64,000 bases of DNA from Kribbella capetownensis (GTDB lineage Bacteria; Actinomycetota; Actinomycetes; Propionibacteriales; Kribbellaceae): assembly GCF_004331485.1 (NCBI RefSeq), contig NZ_SJKD01000001.1:1674001-1738000 (forward strand). Reading direction: 5' to 3'. Under the pieces are notes generated by a model that worked only from the letters and a program-made list of their open reading frames with translations, did no database searches and was not told the origin of the DNA. Every line of letters begins with the position of its first letter. Positions within the stretch are counted from its first letter, which is position 1. Shown piece after piece: positions 9,893-18,439 of the stretch. The position numbers and the translations under genes are program-made.

Positions 9893-10843
9893 ATGAGCAG
9901 TGAAAGCCCAACCCCGTTCCGGACCGTTCTGCGTGGCTACGAGCCTGCCCAGGTGGACCAGCACATCCGTGAGCTGACCACCTCGCTGACCGCGCTGCAG
10001 CAGCAGTCCGAGCAGCTGCAGCGGCACGTTCAGGAGTTGCAGCAGCGCACGGACGCCGCGGAGTCGGCGGTCATCTCCGCCCAGGAGGACAACAAGGACC
10101 GGACGCCCACCTTCACCGAGTTCGGTGAGCGGGTGGCGAAGATCCTGTCGCTGGCCGACGACGAGGCCCGCGACCTGGTCACCCGGGCCCGCACCGACGC
10201 CGAGGCGATCGTCGCCGACGCCGAGGCGCACGCCAAGAAGGTCCGCAAGGAGGCCGAGCAGTACTCCCTGGACTGGAAGAGCGAGGTCGACGCGGAGGCG
10301 GCCCGGATCCTCGAAGAGGCACGGACCCAGGCCGACGACATGCGTGACGAGGCCGAGCGCGACGCGACCGCGCGCCGCAGCGAGGCCCAGGCGCTGTACG
10401 AGCAGGAGCGGGCCAAGTCCGCTCAGGCCGCGGCCGCCTTCGAGACCACCCTGGCCGAGCGCCGGGGCAAGGTCGAGCAGGAGTTCGCCGCCCGGACCGC
10501 GCTGGCCGAGCAGCAGCTGGCCGCCGTCACCGACCGCGCCGCGCAGGTGCAGCGTGAAGCCGACCGCTCCCGCTCCGAGGCGGAGCGACTGGCTCAGCAG
10601 CAGCTGGCCGACGCGAACCGGCAGGCTCAGGAGATCGTTGCCGCCGCCAAGGACAAGGCGGAGCGGATCCGGGCCGAGTCCGAGCGCGAGCTCGCCGCCG
10701 CGACCCAGCGCCGCGACAGCATCAACGCGCAGCTGACCAACGTCCGCCAGATGCTGGCGACGCTGTCCGGCAGCCCGGCGATGCCGCTCGACCTGCTGGC
10801 CGACGACGACGAAGAAGCCACCACCGGCAGCAAGAAGAACTGA
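9893..10843 (+). CDS. DivIVA-domain-like coiled-coil protein
   Basis: 316 residues. The N-terminus (FRTVLRGYEPAQVDQHIREL, residues about 9-28) matches the DivIVA-type GY-x-x-x-QVD motif that precedes membrane-targeting coiled coils. Residues 30-290 are continuous coiled coil with a short break near 60-80. The C-terminus is acidic (LLADDDEEATTGSKKN). It sits next to the longer coiled-coil gene, so the pair may form one filament system at hyphal or cell poles. The start is fixed by the domain. Confidence 0.8.
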   Translation: MSSESPTPFRTVLRGYEPAQVDQHIRELTTSLTALQQQSEQLQRHVQELQQRTDAAESAVISAQEDNKDRTPTFTEFGERVAKILSLADDEARDLVTRARTDAEAIVADAEAHAKKVRKEAEQYSLDWKSEVDAEAARILEEARTQADDMRDEAERDATARRSEAQALYEQERAKSAQAAAAFETTLAERRGKVEQEFAARTALAEQQLAAVTDRAAQVQREADRSRSEAERLAQQQLADANRQAQEIVAAAKDKAERIRAESERELAAATQRRDSINAQLTNVRQMLATLSGSPAMPLDLLADDDEEATTGSKKN

Positions 10844-10849
10844 AACACC

Positions 10850-10878
10850 AGGCCGGCCCGAGAACCTCGGGCCGGCCT
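10850..10878. terminator. Bidirectional terminator between coiled-coil gene and mutY
   Basis: A perfect 13-bp stem AGGCCGGCCCGAG with a 3-nt AAC loop, followed by TT on the + strand. It lies between convergent genes and could serve both. Confidence 0.85.
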
Positions 10879-10900
10879 TTCAGTTCGAGTGACCGGTCGC

Positions 10901-11806
10901 TCAGTTCGGCAACCGGTAGCGAGCGCGCGGGAGCGGCTCGACCAGGCCGTCGGCCACGAGGCCGTCCAGCGCGCGCTCACGTTGGACCTCGTCGTGCCAG
11001 CACGCGTCCAGAGCCTTCTTCGGTACGGCGTCTGACGTGGCCCGCAGTACGGCCAGCAGTCGACCGCGGACCTGGCGGTCGGTGCCTTCGTAGGTCTGCC
11101 CTCTGCGCGGCGGACCGTCGTACGGCGGGCTGCCGGCAAGGACCCAGGCGCAGCGGTCGCGGATCGGGCAGTCGCCGCACTTCGGCGTGCGTGCTGTGCA
11201 GACCAGAGCGCCGAGCTCCATCGAGGCAACGGCCCAGCGGGCCGCTGTCGGCTCGTCTGCGGGCAGTGCGGTCGCTGCCAACCGCTGGTCGGCCGCAGTG
11301 GGGGAGATGGTCGGCTGTGCGACGCCGGTGAGAGTTCTCGCGAGCACCCGGCGCACGTTGGTGTCCACGACCGCGTGCCGCTGGCCGAATGCGAAGGACG
11401 CGATCGCAGCAGCCGTGTAGGTACCAACACCGGGCAGAGCGAGCAGTGCGTCGTGGTCGTCCGGTACTTCGCCGCCGTGGCGCTCCACAATCGCCTGTGC
11501 CGCCGCGTGGAGCCTCAGCGCGCGCCGTGGGTACCCGAGCCGGTCCCAGGCCCGCACAGCCTCGCCTGGCGGCTCTGCGGCCAGGTCCACCGGCTTCGGC
11601 CACCGTTCCAGCCAGGCGTGGTACGCCGGCAGCACCCGATTGACCGGTGTCTGCTGCAACATGAACTCACTGACCATCACCGCCCACGGACCGGCGTCGG
11701 GCTGCCGCCACGGCAGCACCCGGGCGTTGGCGTCGTACCAGCGCAGCACCGGCTCGTGCAGAGCGGTAGCTGCGGCGGTGAGCGGCGAGCCTGACTGGTC
11801 CAGCAC
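10901..11806 (-). CDS. mutY: A/G-specific adenine glycosylase MutY
   Basis: Base-excision repair enzyme that removes adenine opposite 8-oxoguanine. The 301-residue product has the catalytic Glu in MVSEFMLQQTPV (about residue 49), a helix-hairpin-helix LLALPGVGTYTAAAIASFAFG near 115, the catalytic Asp in VVDTNVRRVL, and the [4Fe-4S] cysteines C-x6-C-x2-C-x5-C (CTARTPKCGDCPIRDRC). A full NUDIX-like 8-oxoG recognition domain is short or absent, as in many actinobacterial forms. Start GTG 11806 has no Shine-Dalgarno but a TAATAT box seven bases upstream, suggesting a leaderless mRNA. Confidence 0.93.
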   Translation of the reverse strand: MLDQSGSPLTAAATALHEPVLRWYDANARVLPWRQPDAGPWAVMVSEFMLQQTPVNRVLPAYHAWLERWPKPVDLAAEPPGEAVRAWDRLGYPRRALRLHAAAQAIVERHGGEVPDDHDALLALPGVGTYTAAAIASFAFGQRHAVVDTNVRRVLARTLTGVAQPTISPTAADQRLAATALPADEPTAARWAVASMELGALVCTARTPKCGDCPIRDRCAWVLAGSPPYDGPPRRGQTYEGTDRQVRGRLLAVLRATSDAVPKKALDACWHDEVQRERALDGLVADGLVEPLPRARYRLPN

Positions 11807-11813
11807 AGAGCCG

Positions 11814-11823
11814 ATATTAGGGT
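11814..11823. promoter_or_regulatory. Overlapping divergent -10 boxes of mutY and the 11830 gene
   Basis: On the minus strand TAATAT (11819-11814) lies 7 nt before mutY; on the plus strand TAGGGT (11818-11823) lies 6 nt before the ATG at 11830. The two boxes share two bases in a 23-bp intergenic space, so the promoters should exclude each other. Confidence 0.55.
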
Positions 11824-11829
11824 GCGAGC

Positions 11830-12471
11830 ATGAGCAGCCTGCTCCGTCCGGTCGGGCATCTGCCCGCCAGCGTGTACTGGTTCCGCCGGGGACTGGTGCT
11901 CGTCGTCGTGGCGCTGCTGTTCATCCTGGTCTTCCGGCTGTTCTCCGGCGGCGGTGACGATCCGCAGAATTCGGCCGCGTCCGGCCCGCAGCAGAACCCC
12001 AGTAGCGCCCCGCCGCCGACGCCGGTCACCACGCCGACGGCGACACCGACCGACAAGCCGGCCAAGAGCACGCCGACGCCGCGCGACACCAAGTGCGAAG
12101 GATCCGACGTTCGCGTCGACGTACTGCCCGCGATCCGCCGGATCGCCTCCGGGTCCGCACTGAACTTCGTGGTCCGACTCGACGCGGTCTCGGACGGGTG
12201 CAAGGCGAGCGTCGATCCCAGTCAGCTGACCGTCACGGTGACCTCGGGCAATGACCTGATCTGGACCACGACCCATTGCGCGCAAGCGATCAAGCGCGCA
12301 ACGCTGGTTGTTGCTGAGGGCAAGCAGACCGCCAGCACGGTGGCGTGGAACGGCCACCGGTCCGGCCCCGGCTGCCTGCCGGGGCAGCCGGTGGCCAAGC
12401 CCGGCACCTATGTGGTCAAGGCCGTCTTCGACGGCACGCCGTCATCCGCGCAGGCCTTCCAGGTCGCTTGA
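11830..12471 (+). CDS. Membrane-anchored extracytoplasmic protein, unknown
   Basis: 213 residues: a cytoplasmic head, one transmembrane helix at about residues 22-40 (RGLVLVVVALLFILVFRLF), a long Pro/Thr/Ser linker (about 45-90) and a compact beta-rich domain with four cysteines (near KCEG, DGCKA, HCAQ and GCLPG) that could form two disulphides. No known family was recognised. The start is set by a TAGGGT box six bases upstream and the absence of a ribosome binding site, so it is probably leaderless. Its 3' end overlaps the convergent MFS gene by 30 bp. Confidence 0.8.
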   Translation: MSSLLRPVGHLPASVYWFRRGLVLVVVALLFILVFRLFSGGGDDPQNSAASGPQQNPSSAPPPTPVTTPTATPTDKPAKSTPTPRDTKCEGSDVRVDVLPAIRRIASGSALNFVVRLDAVSDGCKASVDPSQLTVTVTSGNDLIWTTTHCAQAIKRATLVVAEGKQTASTVAWNGHRSGPGCLPGQPVAKPGTYVVKAVFDGTPSSAQAFQVA

Positions 12472-13968
12472 TCCCGGCACGTCGGTCGGCCGCGCCATGT
12501 GCGACGGCTTGGCGAACAGCAGTGCCGCGACCAGACCGATCAGGAGGACGACGCCCGGCAGGATCAGCGACTGTGCCATCGAGTCACTGAACCCCTGCAC
12601 GACTGCCTCCGGAAGCTTGCCTCCGGCAACAGCACCCTGGCCCGCGGGCGCGCCGCCCGGCATGGACGGCAGGTTGTGCGCCAGCCGCGACTCGATCAGT
12701 ACGGCGATGCCCGCGCTGCCGAGGACCGCGCCGACCTGTCGGGTTGTGTTGTAGACGCCCGCGCCGGCTCCGGCCTGGTGCATCGGCAGGTTCCGCGTCG
12801 CGGTGCTTCCGATCGGCGCCCACATGAAGCCGTTGGCGACACCCAGCAGGGCGATCGGCAGCAGCAGTTCCCAGATCGGCAGGTCCGGCTCGATCACCTG
12901 GCTCAGCCAGAACATCGACACCGAGCAGCAGAGCAGCCCGAAGCCGGCGATGAACCGCGGCGGCGTCCGGTCGACCAGCCGGCCGACGAACGGCGCCAGC
13001 GCACCGGAGATGACCGCCATCGGGACCAGCAGCAGTGCGGCCTTGGTCGGGCTCAGGCCGCGCACCGCCTGCGCGTACAGCATCAACGGGAACGCCATCG
13101 CGGTGATCGCGAAGCCGACCGTGGTGATCGCGATGTTGGCCAGCGAGAAGTTGCGATCCTTGAACAGGCCCAGTGGCAGCAGCGGCTCACCGCGGTTGCG
13201 GGACTGCCAGACGACGAAGGCCGCCAGCAGCACCAACCCCGTGATGATCAGCGACCACACCGAGATCGGTCCCTTGATCTGGCCCCAGTCGTACTTCTGC
13301 CCCTCCTGGATCCCGAACACCAGGCAGAACAGGCCGACCGTGCTCAACGCGACGCCGATCAGGTCGAACCTGTGCGGGTGCGTCTCCAGGTTCGGCACCA
13401 GCCGCATCGCCAGCACGAAGCCGACCACCCCGACCGGCGCGTTCACGAAGAAGATCCACTGCCAGCCGAGCCCGTCGACCAGGACACCGCCCAGGATCGG
13501 CCCGACCAGGGTCGCCACACCAGCCGTCGCGCCCCACAGGCTCATCGCCCGGCCGCGCTGGTCCGGTGGGAAGATCCGGGTGATCACCGCCATCGTCTGC
13601 GGCGTCATCATCGACGCGCCGAGGCCCTGGAAGACCCGGGCCACGATCAGCATCCCGATCGTGGTGGTGAAACCGCACCAGACCGAGGCCATCGTGAACA
13701 GAGCCAGACCGGTCAGGTAGACCTTCTTCGGCCCGACCCGGTCGCCGAGCCGCCCGGTCACCAGCAGCGGTACGGCGTACGCGAGCAGATAGGCGCTGGT
13801 GACCCAGAGGACGTTGCCGACGTCGGTGTCGAGGTCGTTCAGGATCGCCGGGGTCGCGACCGACACGATGGTCGAGTCGACCAGGATCATGAAGAAGCCG
13901 AGGACCAGCGCCCACAGCGCCGGCCACGGCCGAACCTCGGGCCTCACTGTTTCTTGCGGGGTTGCCAT
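12442..13968 (-). CDS. DHA2-family (EmrB/QacA-type) MFS drug exporter
   Basis: 508-residue proton antiporter with about 14 membrane helices. It has the DHA2 hallmark DSTIVSVATPAI in helix 1 (about residues 31-42), the motif A loop GRLGDRVGPKKVYL near 80 and motif C-like glycines. ATG 13968 (MATPQETVRP) overlaps the 3' end of the PadR gene by 25 bp, so the regulator and pump are one transcript. Substrates are probably toxic hydrophobic compounds; this is inferred from family and context. Confidence 0.92.
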   Translation of the reverse strand: MATPQETVRPEVRPWPALWALVLGFFMILVDSTIVSVATPAILNDLDTDVGNVLWVTSAYLLAYAVPLLVTGRLGDRVGPKKVYLTGLALFTMASVWCGFTTTIGMLIVARVFQGLGASMMTPQTMAVITRIFPPDQRGRAMSLWGATAGVATLVGPILGGVLVDGLGWQWIFFVNAPVGVVGFVLAMRLVPNLETHPHRFDLIGVALSTVGLFCLVFGIQEGQKYDWGQIKGPISVWSLIITGLVLLAAFVVWQSRNRGEPLLPLGLFKDRNFSLANIAITTVGFAITAMAFPLMLYAQAVRGLSPTKAALLLVPMAVISGALAPFVGRLVDRTPPRFIAGFGLLCCSVSMFWLSQVIEPDLPIWELLLPIALLGVANGFMWAPIGSTATRNLPMHQAGAGAGVYNTTRQVGAVLGSAGIAVLIESRLAHNLPSMPGGAPAGQGAVAGGKLPEAVVQGFSDSMAQSLILPGVVLLIGLVAALLFAKPSHMARPTDVPGSSDLEGLRG

Positions 13969-14516
13969 TCCAAGTCCTTGCTCTCGATACGTTCGATGGT
14001 GGTGGCGAGCCAGTCGCGTTCCGCCGCGATCTGACTGCGGACGTAGGCGCCACCGATCCAGTACGGCTCGTACACCTTCGCCGCCCGGGCAGCGCCGACC
14101 ACCTCGTCCAGATCGGCCAGCCAGCGGTCCAGGTCCTCGACGCGGCGGCGGAACCGCAGCACGGCATCCTTGGCGTCCAGGTTGTGTGCCTCGCTCAGCA
14201 CCACCGGGAAGAGCGGGTATTCGTAGACGTACTTCTCGATGCCACTTTCCACCCGCCGGGTCAGCGCCTGGCTGCCCTCCGGAGTGATCTCGTACGTCGT
14301 CCGTTCGGGGCGGTTCCCGGCGCGTTCGGTGCCGATCGCGCGGACCAGGTTCTGCCCGGCCAGCCGCTCGACCGTGTGGTAGAGCGAGCCGGGGCGGACC
14401 TTGACGATCCGGTCGTTGTGCCGGCTGATCAGCAGTTGGTACATCTCGTAGGCGTGCATCGGGCGCTCCTCGAGCAGCGCCAGCACCGAGATCGCCAGCG
14501 GGGTCAGGTCGGCCAT
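13944..14516 (-). CDS. PadR-family transcriptional regulator of the efflux gene
   Basis: 190-residue PadR protein. It has a winged helix at residues 5-85 (LAISVLALLEERPMHAYEMYQLL, then GSLYHTVERL and TTYEITPEG) and a C-terminal Vir-type helical dimerisation region. The ATG at 14516 has a GGAGGAAG ribosome binding site. It is the first gene of a two-gene operon with the DHA2 pump and probably represses its own promoter, relieved by a pump substrate. A dyad upstream is a candidate operator. Confidence 0.92.
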   Translation of the reverse strand: MADLTPLAISVLALLEERPMHAYEMYQLLISRHNDRIVKVRPGSLYHTVERLAGQNLVRAIGTERAGNRPERTTYEITPEGSQALTRRVESGIEKYVYEYPLFPVVLSEAHNLDAKDAVLRFRRRVEDLDRWLADLDEVVGAARAAKVYEPYWIGGAYVRSQIAAERDWLATTIERIESKDLEWQPRKKQ

Positions 14517-14545
14517 CTTCCTCCACCCGGATTGTTCCTCGCGAA

Positions 14546-14563
14546 ATGTTCCATGTGGAGTAT
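14546..14563. promoter_or_regulatory. Candidate PadR operator
   Basis: ATGTTCCATGTGGAGTAT contains the dyad TCCA-TG-TGGA with AT at both ends, about 30 bp upstream of the PadR start, and overlaps an AT-rich stretch (GTAATACT on the minus strand) that could hold the -10. Binding is inferred from position and symmetry only. Confidence 0.35.
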
Positions 14564-14586
14564 TACTCGCCGTACGCCGGAAACGC

Positions 14587-14622
14587 AAGCGCCCCCGGGT
14601 CGATCACGAGCCGGGGGCGCTT
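14587..14622 (-). terminator. disA terminator
   Basis: Perfect 12-bp stem AAGCGCCCCCGG/CCGGGGGCGCTT with a 12-nt loop, 12 nt after the disA stop. Confidence 0.8.
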
Positions 14623-14634
14623 GGTCGCAAACAG

Positions 14635-15729
14635 TCAGACGTAGCGTTCGAGGATGCTGGACTCGGCCAGCCGGGACAGGCCCTCGCGGACCGTGCGGGC
14701 GCGGTTCTCGCCGACGCCCTCGACCGTCTGCAGGTCGTCGATGCTTGCCGCCAGCAACTTCTGGAGGTGGCCGAAATGTTCGATCAGCCGGTCGATGACG
14801 GCGCCAGGCAGACGCGGCACCTTGGCCAGCAGGCGGTAGCCGCGCGGCGTGACGGCGGCGTCGAGCTGCTCGGCCCCACCCAGCTGCAAGGCCCGCGCGA
14901 CCTGGCCGATGTCGAGCAGATCCGTCGGGCTGACGGCATCCAGCTCGAGCAGTACGTCGTCGGCCGTCTTGGGCTTGCGCCCCGCGGCCGGCGGGAGGTA
15001 GTCGCGAACCACGAGCTCACGCTCGCCGGCGACCCCGGCGACCAGTTCGTTCAGCTGCAGGGTGAGCAGCCGGCCGTCGGTCCCGAGCTCGACGACGTAC
15101 CCGTCGATCTCGGTGGCGATCCGGCGGACCATCTCCAGCCGCTGCGCGACCGCGGCGACATCCCGAACGGTGACGAGGTCCTCGATCTCCAGCGCGGACA
15201 GGGTGCCGGACACCTCGTCGAGGCGCAGCTTGTACCGCTCCAGGGTGGCCAGGGCCTGGTTGGCGCGGGACAGGATGGCGCCGGAGTCCTCCAGCACGTA
15301 GCGCTGGTCGTCGACGTACAGCGCGATGATGTGCATCGACTGCGACACCGAGATCACCGGGAACCCGGTCTGCCGCGCGACCCGGTCGGCGGTGCGGTGC
15401 CGGGTGCCGGTCTCGTCGGTGTGGATGGACGGGTCGGGCATCAGGTGCACGGCGGCGCGGATCAGCTGGGTGGCGTCGCGGTCGAGGATGATCGCGCCGT
15501 CCATCTTGCTCAGCTCACGCAGCCCGGTCGCGGTGAACTCGACCTCGATCTCGAAGCCGCCGGTCGAGATCGAGTCGACGGTCTTGTCGTGACCCAGGAC
15601 GAGCAGGGCGCCGGTGCGCCCGCGCAGGATCCGTTCCAGGCCTTCGCGCAGTTCGGTACCCGGTGCCACCGCCGCGAGGGTCGCGCGCATCCGGGCGCCG
15701 GTGCTGTTCTTGTCGGAATTCGGAGCCAC
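14635..15729 (-). CDS. disA: DisA, diadenylate cyclase and DNA-integrity scanner
   Basis: Makes c-di-AMP from two ATP and scans DNA for branched structures. 364 residues. The N-terminal DAC domain has the DGA motif ([11 protein letters not shown], about residue 86) and the RHR motif (GTRHRTADR, about 119). It is followed by a helical linker and a C-terminal HhH domain ([19 protein letters not shown]). I chose GTG 15729, which gives the short N-terminal tail typical of the family; a TAGACT box lies eight bases upstream with no ribosome binding site, so it is likely leaderless. fabH and radA lie upstream on the same strand. Confidence 0.96.
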   Translation of the reverse strand: MAPNSDKNSTGARMRATLAAVAPGTELREGLERILRGRTGALLVLGHDKTVDSISTGGFEIEVEFTATGLRELSKMDGAIILDRDATQLIRAAVHLMPDPSIHTDETGTRHRTADRVARQTGFPVISVSQSMHIIALYVDDQRYVLEDSGAILSRANQALATLERYKLRLDEVSGTLSALEIEDLVTVRDVAAVAQRLEMVRRIATEIDGYVVELGTDGRLLTLQLNELVAGVAGERELVVRDYLPPAAGRKPKTADDVLLELDAVSPTDLLDIGQVARALQLGGAEQLDAAVTPRGYRLLAKVPRLPGAVIDRLIEHFGHLQKLLAASIDDLQTVEGVGENRARTVREGLSRLAESSILERYV

Positions 15730-15909
15730 GGAACCTGAGTCTATGCGGTCACGCCGCCGCGTTCGCGCGGAAGTACCCGGCGACCGGTCGCTCGGCAGGC
15801 CAGGTCGTGGCGGTGTTCGCCCGTGCGCGTGCAGCCGCCCGTGCATCCGGACCGTGCAGTTCCGGTTCCCCGCGCGAAACCCGACCTTCGGAGTACGGCG
15901 TCTGCCGCG

Positions 15910-16848
15910 TCAGGGGCAGCGGATGACCTGGCCGGCGTACGACAGCCCGCCGCCGAAACCGAACAGCAGTACCGGCGCGCCGGACGGAATCTCGCGCTTC
16001 TCGACCAGCTTGGACAGCGCCATCGGGATGCTCGCCGCGGACGTGTTGCCGGACTCGACGACATCCTTCGCGATCACCGCGTTGACCGCGCCGAGCCGCT
16101 TCGCCAGCGGCTCGATGATGCGCAGGTTGGCCTGGTGCAGGACCACGCCGCCGAGATCCTCGGGCTTGAGCCCGGCCTTCTCGCAGACCTGCTGGGCGAT
16201 CTCGGGCAGTTGGGTGGTGGCCCAGCGGAAGACGCTCAGGCCTTCCTGCTGGAACGGGCCCTCGCGGCCCTCGATCCGGACCGCGTCCGACATCTCCGGC
16301 ACCGAGCCCCACACCACCGGACCGATCTCGCGCTCGTCGCTCGCGACCACCACGGCGGCGCCCGCGCCGTCGCCAATCAGCACGCACGTCGTGCGGTCGG
16401 TCCAGTCGGTCCAGTCGCTCAGCTTCTCGACGCCGATCACCAGCGCCTTCGTCGCGTCGCCGGCCCGGATCGCCTGGTCGGCGGTCGCCAGTGCATAGGC
16501 GAAACCGGAGCATGCGGTGTTCACGTCGATCGCGGCCGGGTTGCCGAGACCGAGGCGGGCCGCGACCCGGGCGGCGATGTTCGGTGACCGGTCGATCGCC
16601 GTACAGGTGGCGACCACGACGTAGTCGATCTCGTCCTTGTCGAGGCCGGCGTTGGCCACGGCCTTGTCGGCCGCCCGCCAGGCCATCTCGTCGACACTCT
16701 CGTCGGGCGCGGCGATGCGGCGTTCGCGGATCCCGACCCGGCTCTGGATCCACTCGTCACTGGTCTCGACCATGGTGGCGAGTTCGTCGTTGGTGAGCAC
16801 CCGCTCCGGTTGGTAGTGGCCGAGCGCGACAACTCTGGATCCGGTCAT
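15910..16848 (-). CDS. fabH: Beta-ketoacyl-ACP synthase III
   Basis: Starts fatty-acid chains by condensing acetyl- or branched acyl-CoA with malonyl-ACP. 312 residues with the complete Cys-His-Asn triad: Cys113 in NTACSGF, His in LHQAN (about 240) and Asn in GNTSAAS (about 270), plus the terminal GFGGGLSYAG loop. ATG 16848 is preferred over ATG 16869 because AGGAG lies eight bases before it. It lies away from the usual fabD-acpP-fabF cluster, between disA and radA, so it may be an accessory or priming-specific copy; that is inference. Confidence 0.93.
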   Translation of the reverse strand: MTGSRVVALGHYQPERVLTNDELATMVETSDEWIQSRVGIRERRIAAPDESVDEMAWRAADKAVANAGLDKDEIDYVVVATCTAIDRSPNIAARVAARLGLGNPAAIDVNTACSGFAYALATADQAIRAGDATKALVIGVEKLSDWTDWTDRTTCVLIGDGAGAAVVVASDEREIGPVVWGSVPEMSDAVRIEGREGPFQQEGLSVFRWATTQLPEIAQQVCEKAGLKPEDLGGVVLHQANLRIIEPLAKRLGAVNAVIAKDVVESGNTSAASIPMALSKLVEKREIPSGAPVLLFGFGGGLSYAGQVIRCP

Positions 16849-17004
16849 CTCGAGTGCTCCTGAGGTCATCCGGCAAGGCCGGGCGGTATCCCAGGTTCAG
16901 CACTGAACCCGGCGAGGGCGTCTCAAGACTACGTTCCGTCCACGGCCGCCGGGCAGCCCGCGTCTCATCCCTAACGTGATCTTGTGGGCAGCGACACACA
17001 ACCG

Positions 17005-18405
17005 TCAGGTCAGGCCGGCGGCCAGCAGGGCCGAGGGCAGGTCCGGCGCGGCGAAGGTGCGCAGACCGTACTTGGCTTGGATGTCCATCGGCTTGAGGTC
17101 CTTGCCGCGGTTCGGGACGTCGGCGGGGATGATCGCCTTGGTGAAGCCGAGCCGGGCGGCCTCGGCGAGGCGCTTCTCCAGACCACCGACGCGGCGCACC
17201 TCACCGGCCAGGCCGACCTCGCCGATCGCGATCAGGCCGGGGTGGATCGGGCGGTCCATCACCGAGGACGCGACCGCGATCGCGACGGACAGGTCGGCGA
17301 CCGGTTCGGTGATCTTCACGCCGCCGACGGTGGCGACGTACACCTCCTGGTCGGTCAGCTTCAGGCCGACACGGTTGCCGAGGACGGCGAGGACCATCGC
17401 GACCCGGGACGACTCGAGGCCCGAGGTGGTCCGGCGCGGCTGTGGCGCGGCGGACGGACCGACCAGCGCCTGGACCTCGGCCAGCAGCGGCCGGCGGCCC
17501 TCCATCATCACGGTCACGCACGTGCCCGCGACCGGCTCGGCGTGCTCGGAGACGAACAGGCCGGTCGGATCGCTCACCTCGACGATGCCGGTGTCCACCA
17601 TGTCGAAGCAGCCGACCTCGTCGGACGGGCCGAAGCGGTTCTTGGTCGCGCGCACCATCCGGAACCCGGAGTGCCGGTCGCCGTCGAACGCCAGCACGAC
17701 ATCGACCAGGTGCTCGAGCATCCGCGGACCGGCGATCGCGCCGTCCTTGGTCACGTGGCCGACCAGCACGACCGCGATGTGCCGCTCCTTGGCCAGCCGC
17801 ACCAGCGCACCGGTGACCTCACGCACCTGCGTGACGCCGCCAGGAGCGCCGTCCACCTCGGGATGCGCCATCGTCTGCACCGAGTCGATCACCAGGAAGG
17901 TCGGCTCGACCGCGTCCACTTGGCCGACCACTGCGGACAGGTCGGTCTCGGCCGCGAGGTACAGCTCGTCGACGAGCGCGTCGGTCCGCCCGGCTCGCAG
18001 TCGCACCTGGGCGGCCGACTCCTCACCGGACACGTAGAGCGTGCGCTGCCCGCGGCGGGCCGACTGCGCGGCGACCTCCAGCAGCAGCGTGGACTTGCCG
18101 ACCCCGGGCTCACCGGCGAGCAGGATCACCGCGCCCGGTACGACGCCGCCACCGAGAACGCGATCGAGTTCAGCGATACCCGTCGGGCGCGACTCGGCTT
18201 CGATGACGGAGACCTTCGCGATCGGCATGGCCGGCGACGACACCGGCCCGGCGCTGATCCGGGAAGCCTTGGGCGCGCCGACCTCGGCGACCGTGCCCCA
18301 CGCCTGGCACTCACCGCAGCGTCCGATCCAGCGGGCCGACGTCCACCCACACTCGGTGCACGCGAACTGCGGCTTCGCCTTCGTCGTCCCCGTAGCCTTC
18401 GCCAT
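17005..18405 (-). CDS. radA: DNA repair protein RadA (Sms)
   Basis: RecA-like ATPase that drives branch migration during recombinational repair. 466 residues: an N-terminal zinc finger (Cys16, 19, 30, 33), Walker A GEPGVGKS near residue 98, the RadA-specific KNRFG motif (TKNRFGPSDE), and a C-terminal Lon-like domain (AIAVASSVMDRPI, IGEVGLAGEVRRV). Start ATG 18405 follows a TAGGTT box by seven bases, without a ribosome binding site. It is on the same strand as disA, as in other Gram-positives where the two are linked, here with fabH between. Confidence 0.96.
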   Translation of the reverse strand: MAKATGTTKAKPQFACTECGWTSARWIGRCGECQAWGTVAEVGAPKASRISAGPVSSPAMPIAKVSVIEAESRPTGIAELDRVLGGGVVPGAVILLAGEPGVGKSTLLLEVAAQSARRGQRTLYVSGEESAAQVRLRAGRTDALVDELYLAAETDLSAVVGQVDAVEPTFLVIDSVQTMAHPEVDGAPGGVTQVREVTGALVRLAKERHIAVVLVGHVTKDGAIAGPRMLEHLVDVVLAFDGDRHSGFRMVRATKNRFGPSDEVGCFDMVDTGIVEVSDPTGLFVSEHAEPVAGTCVTVMMEGRRPLLAEVQALVGPSAAPQPRRTTSGLESSRVAMVLAVLGNRVGLKLTDQEVYVATVGGVKITEPVADLSVAIAVASSVMDRPIHPGLIAIGEVGLAGEVRRVGGLEKRLAEAARLGFTKAIIPADVPNRGKDLKPMDIQAKYGLRTFAAPDLPSALLAAGLT

Positions 18406-18439
18406 GCAGAACAACCTAAGCGAACCCGCCGACAAAACC

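Noticed and set aside
12499..14034. 511-codon plus-strand frame over the DHA2 pump
   Set aside because: Antisense shadow rich in Gln/Arg/Asp; the minus-strand pump is certain.
15746..15880. Possible small minus-strand gene ending in [11 protein letters not shown]
   Set aside because: Codon use is good but there is no start codon with ribosome binding site, and most of the frame is fabH antisense.
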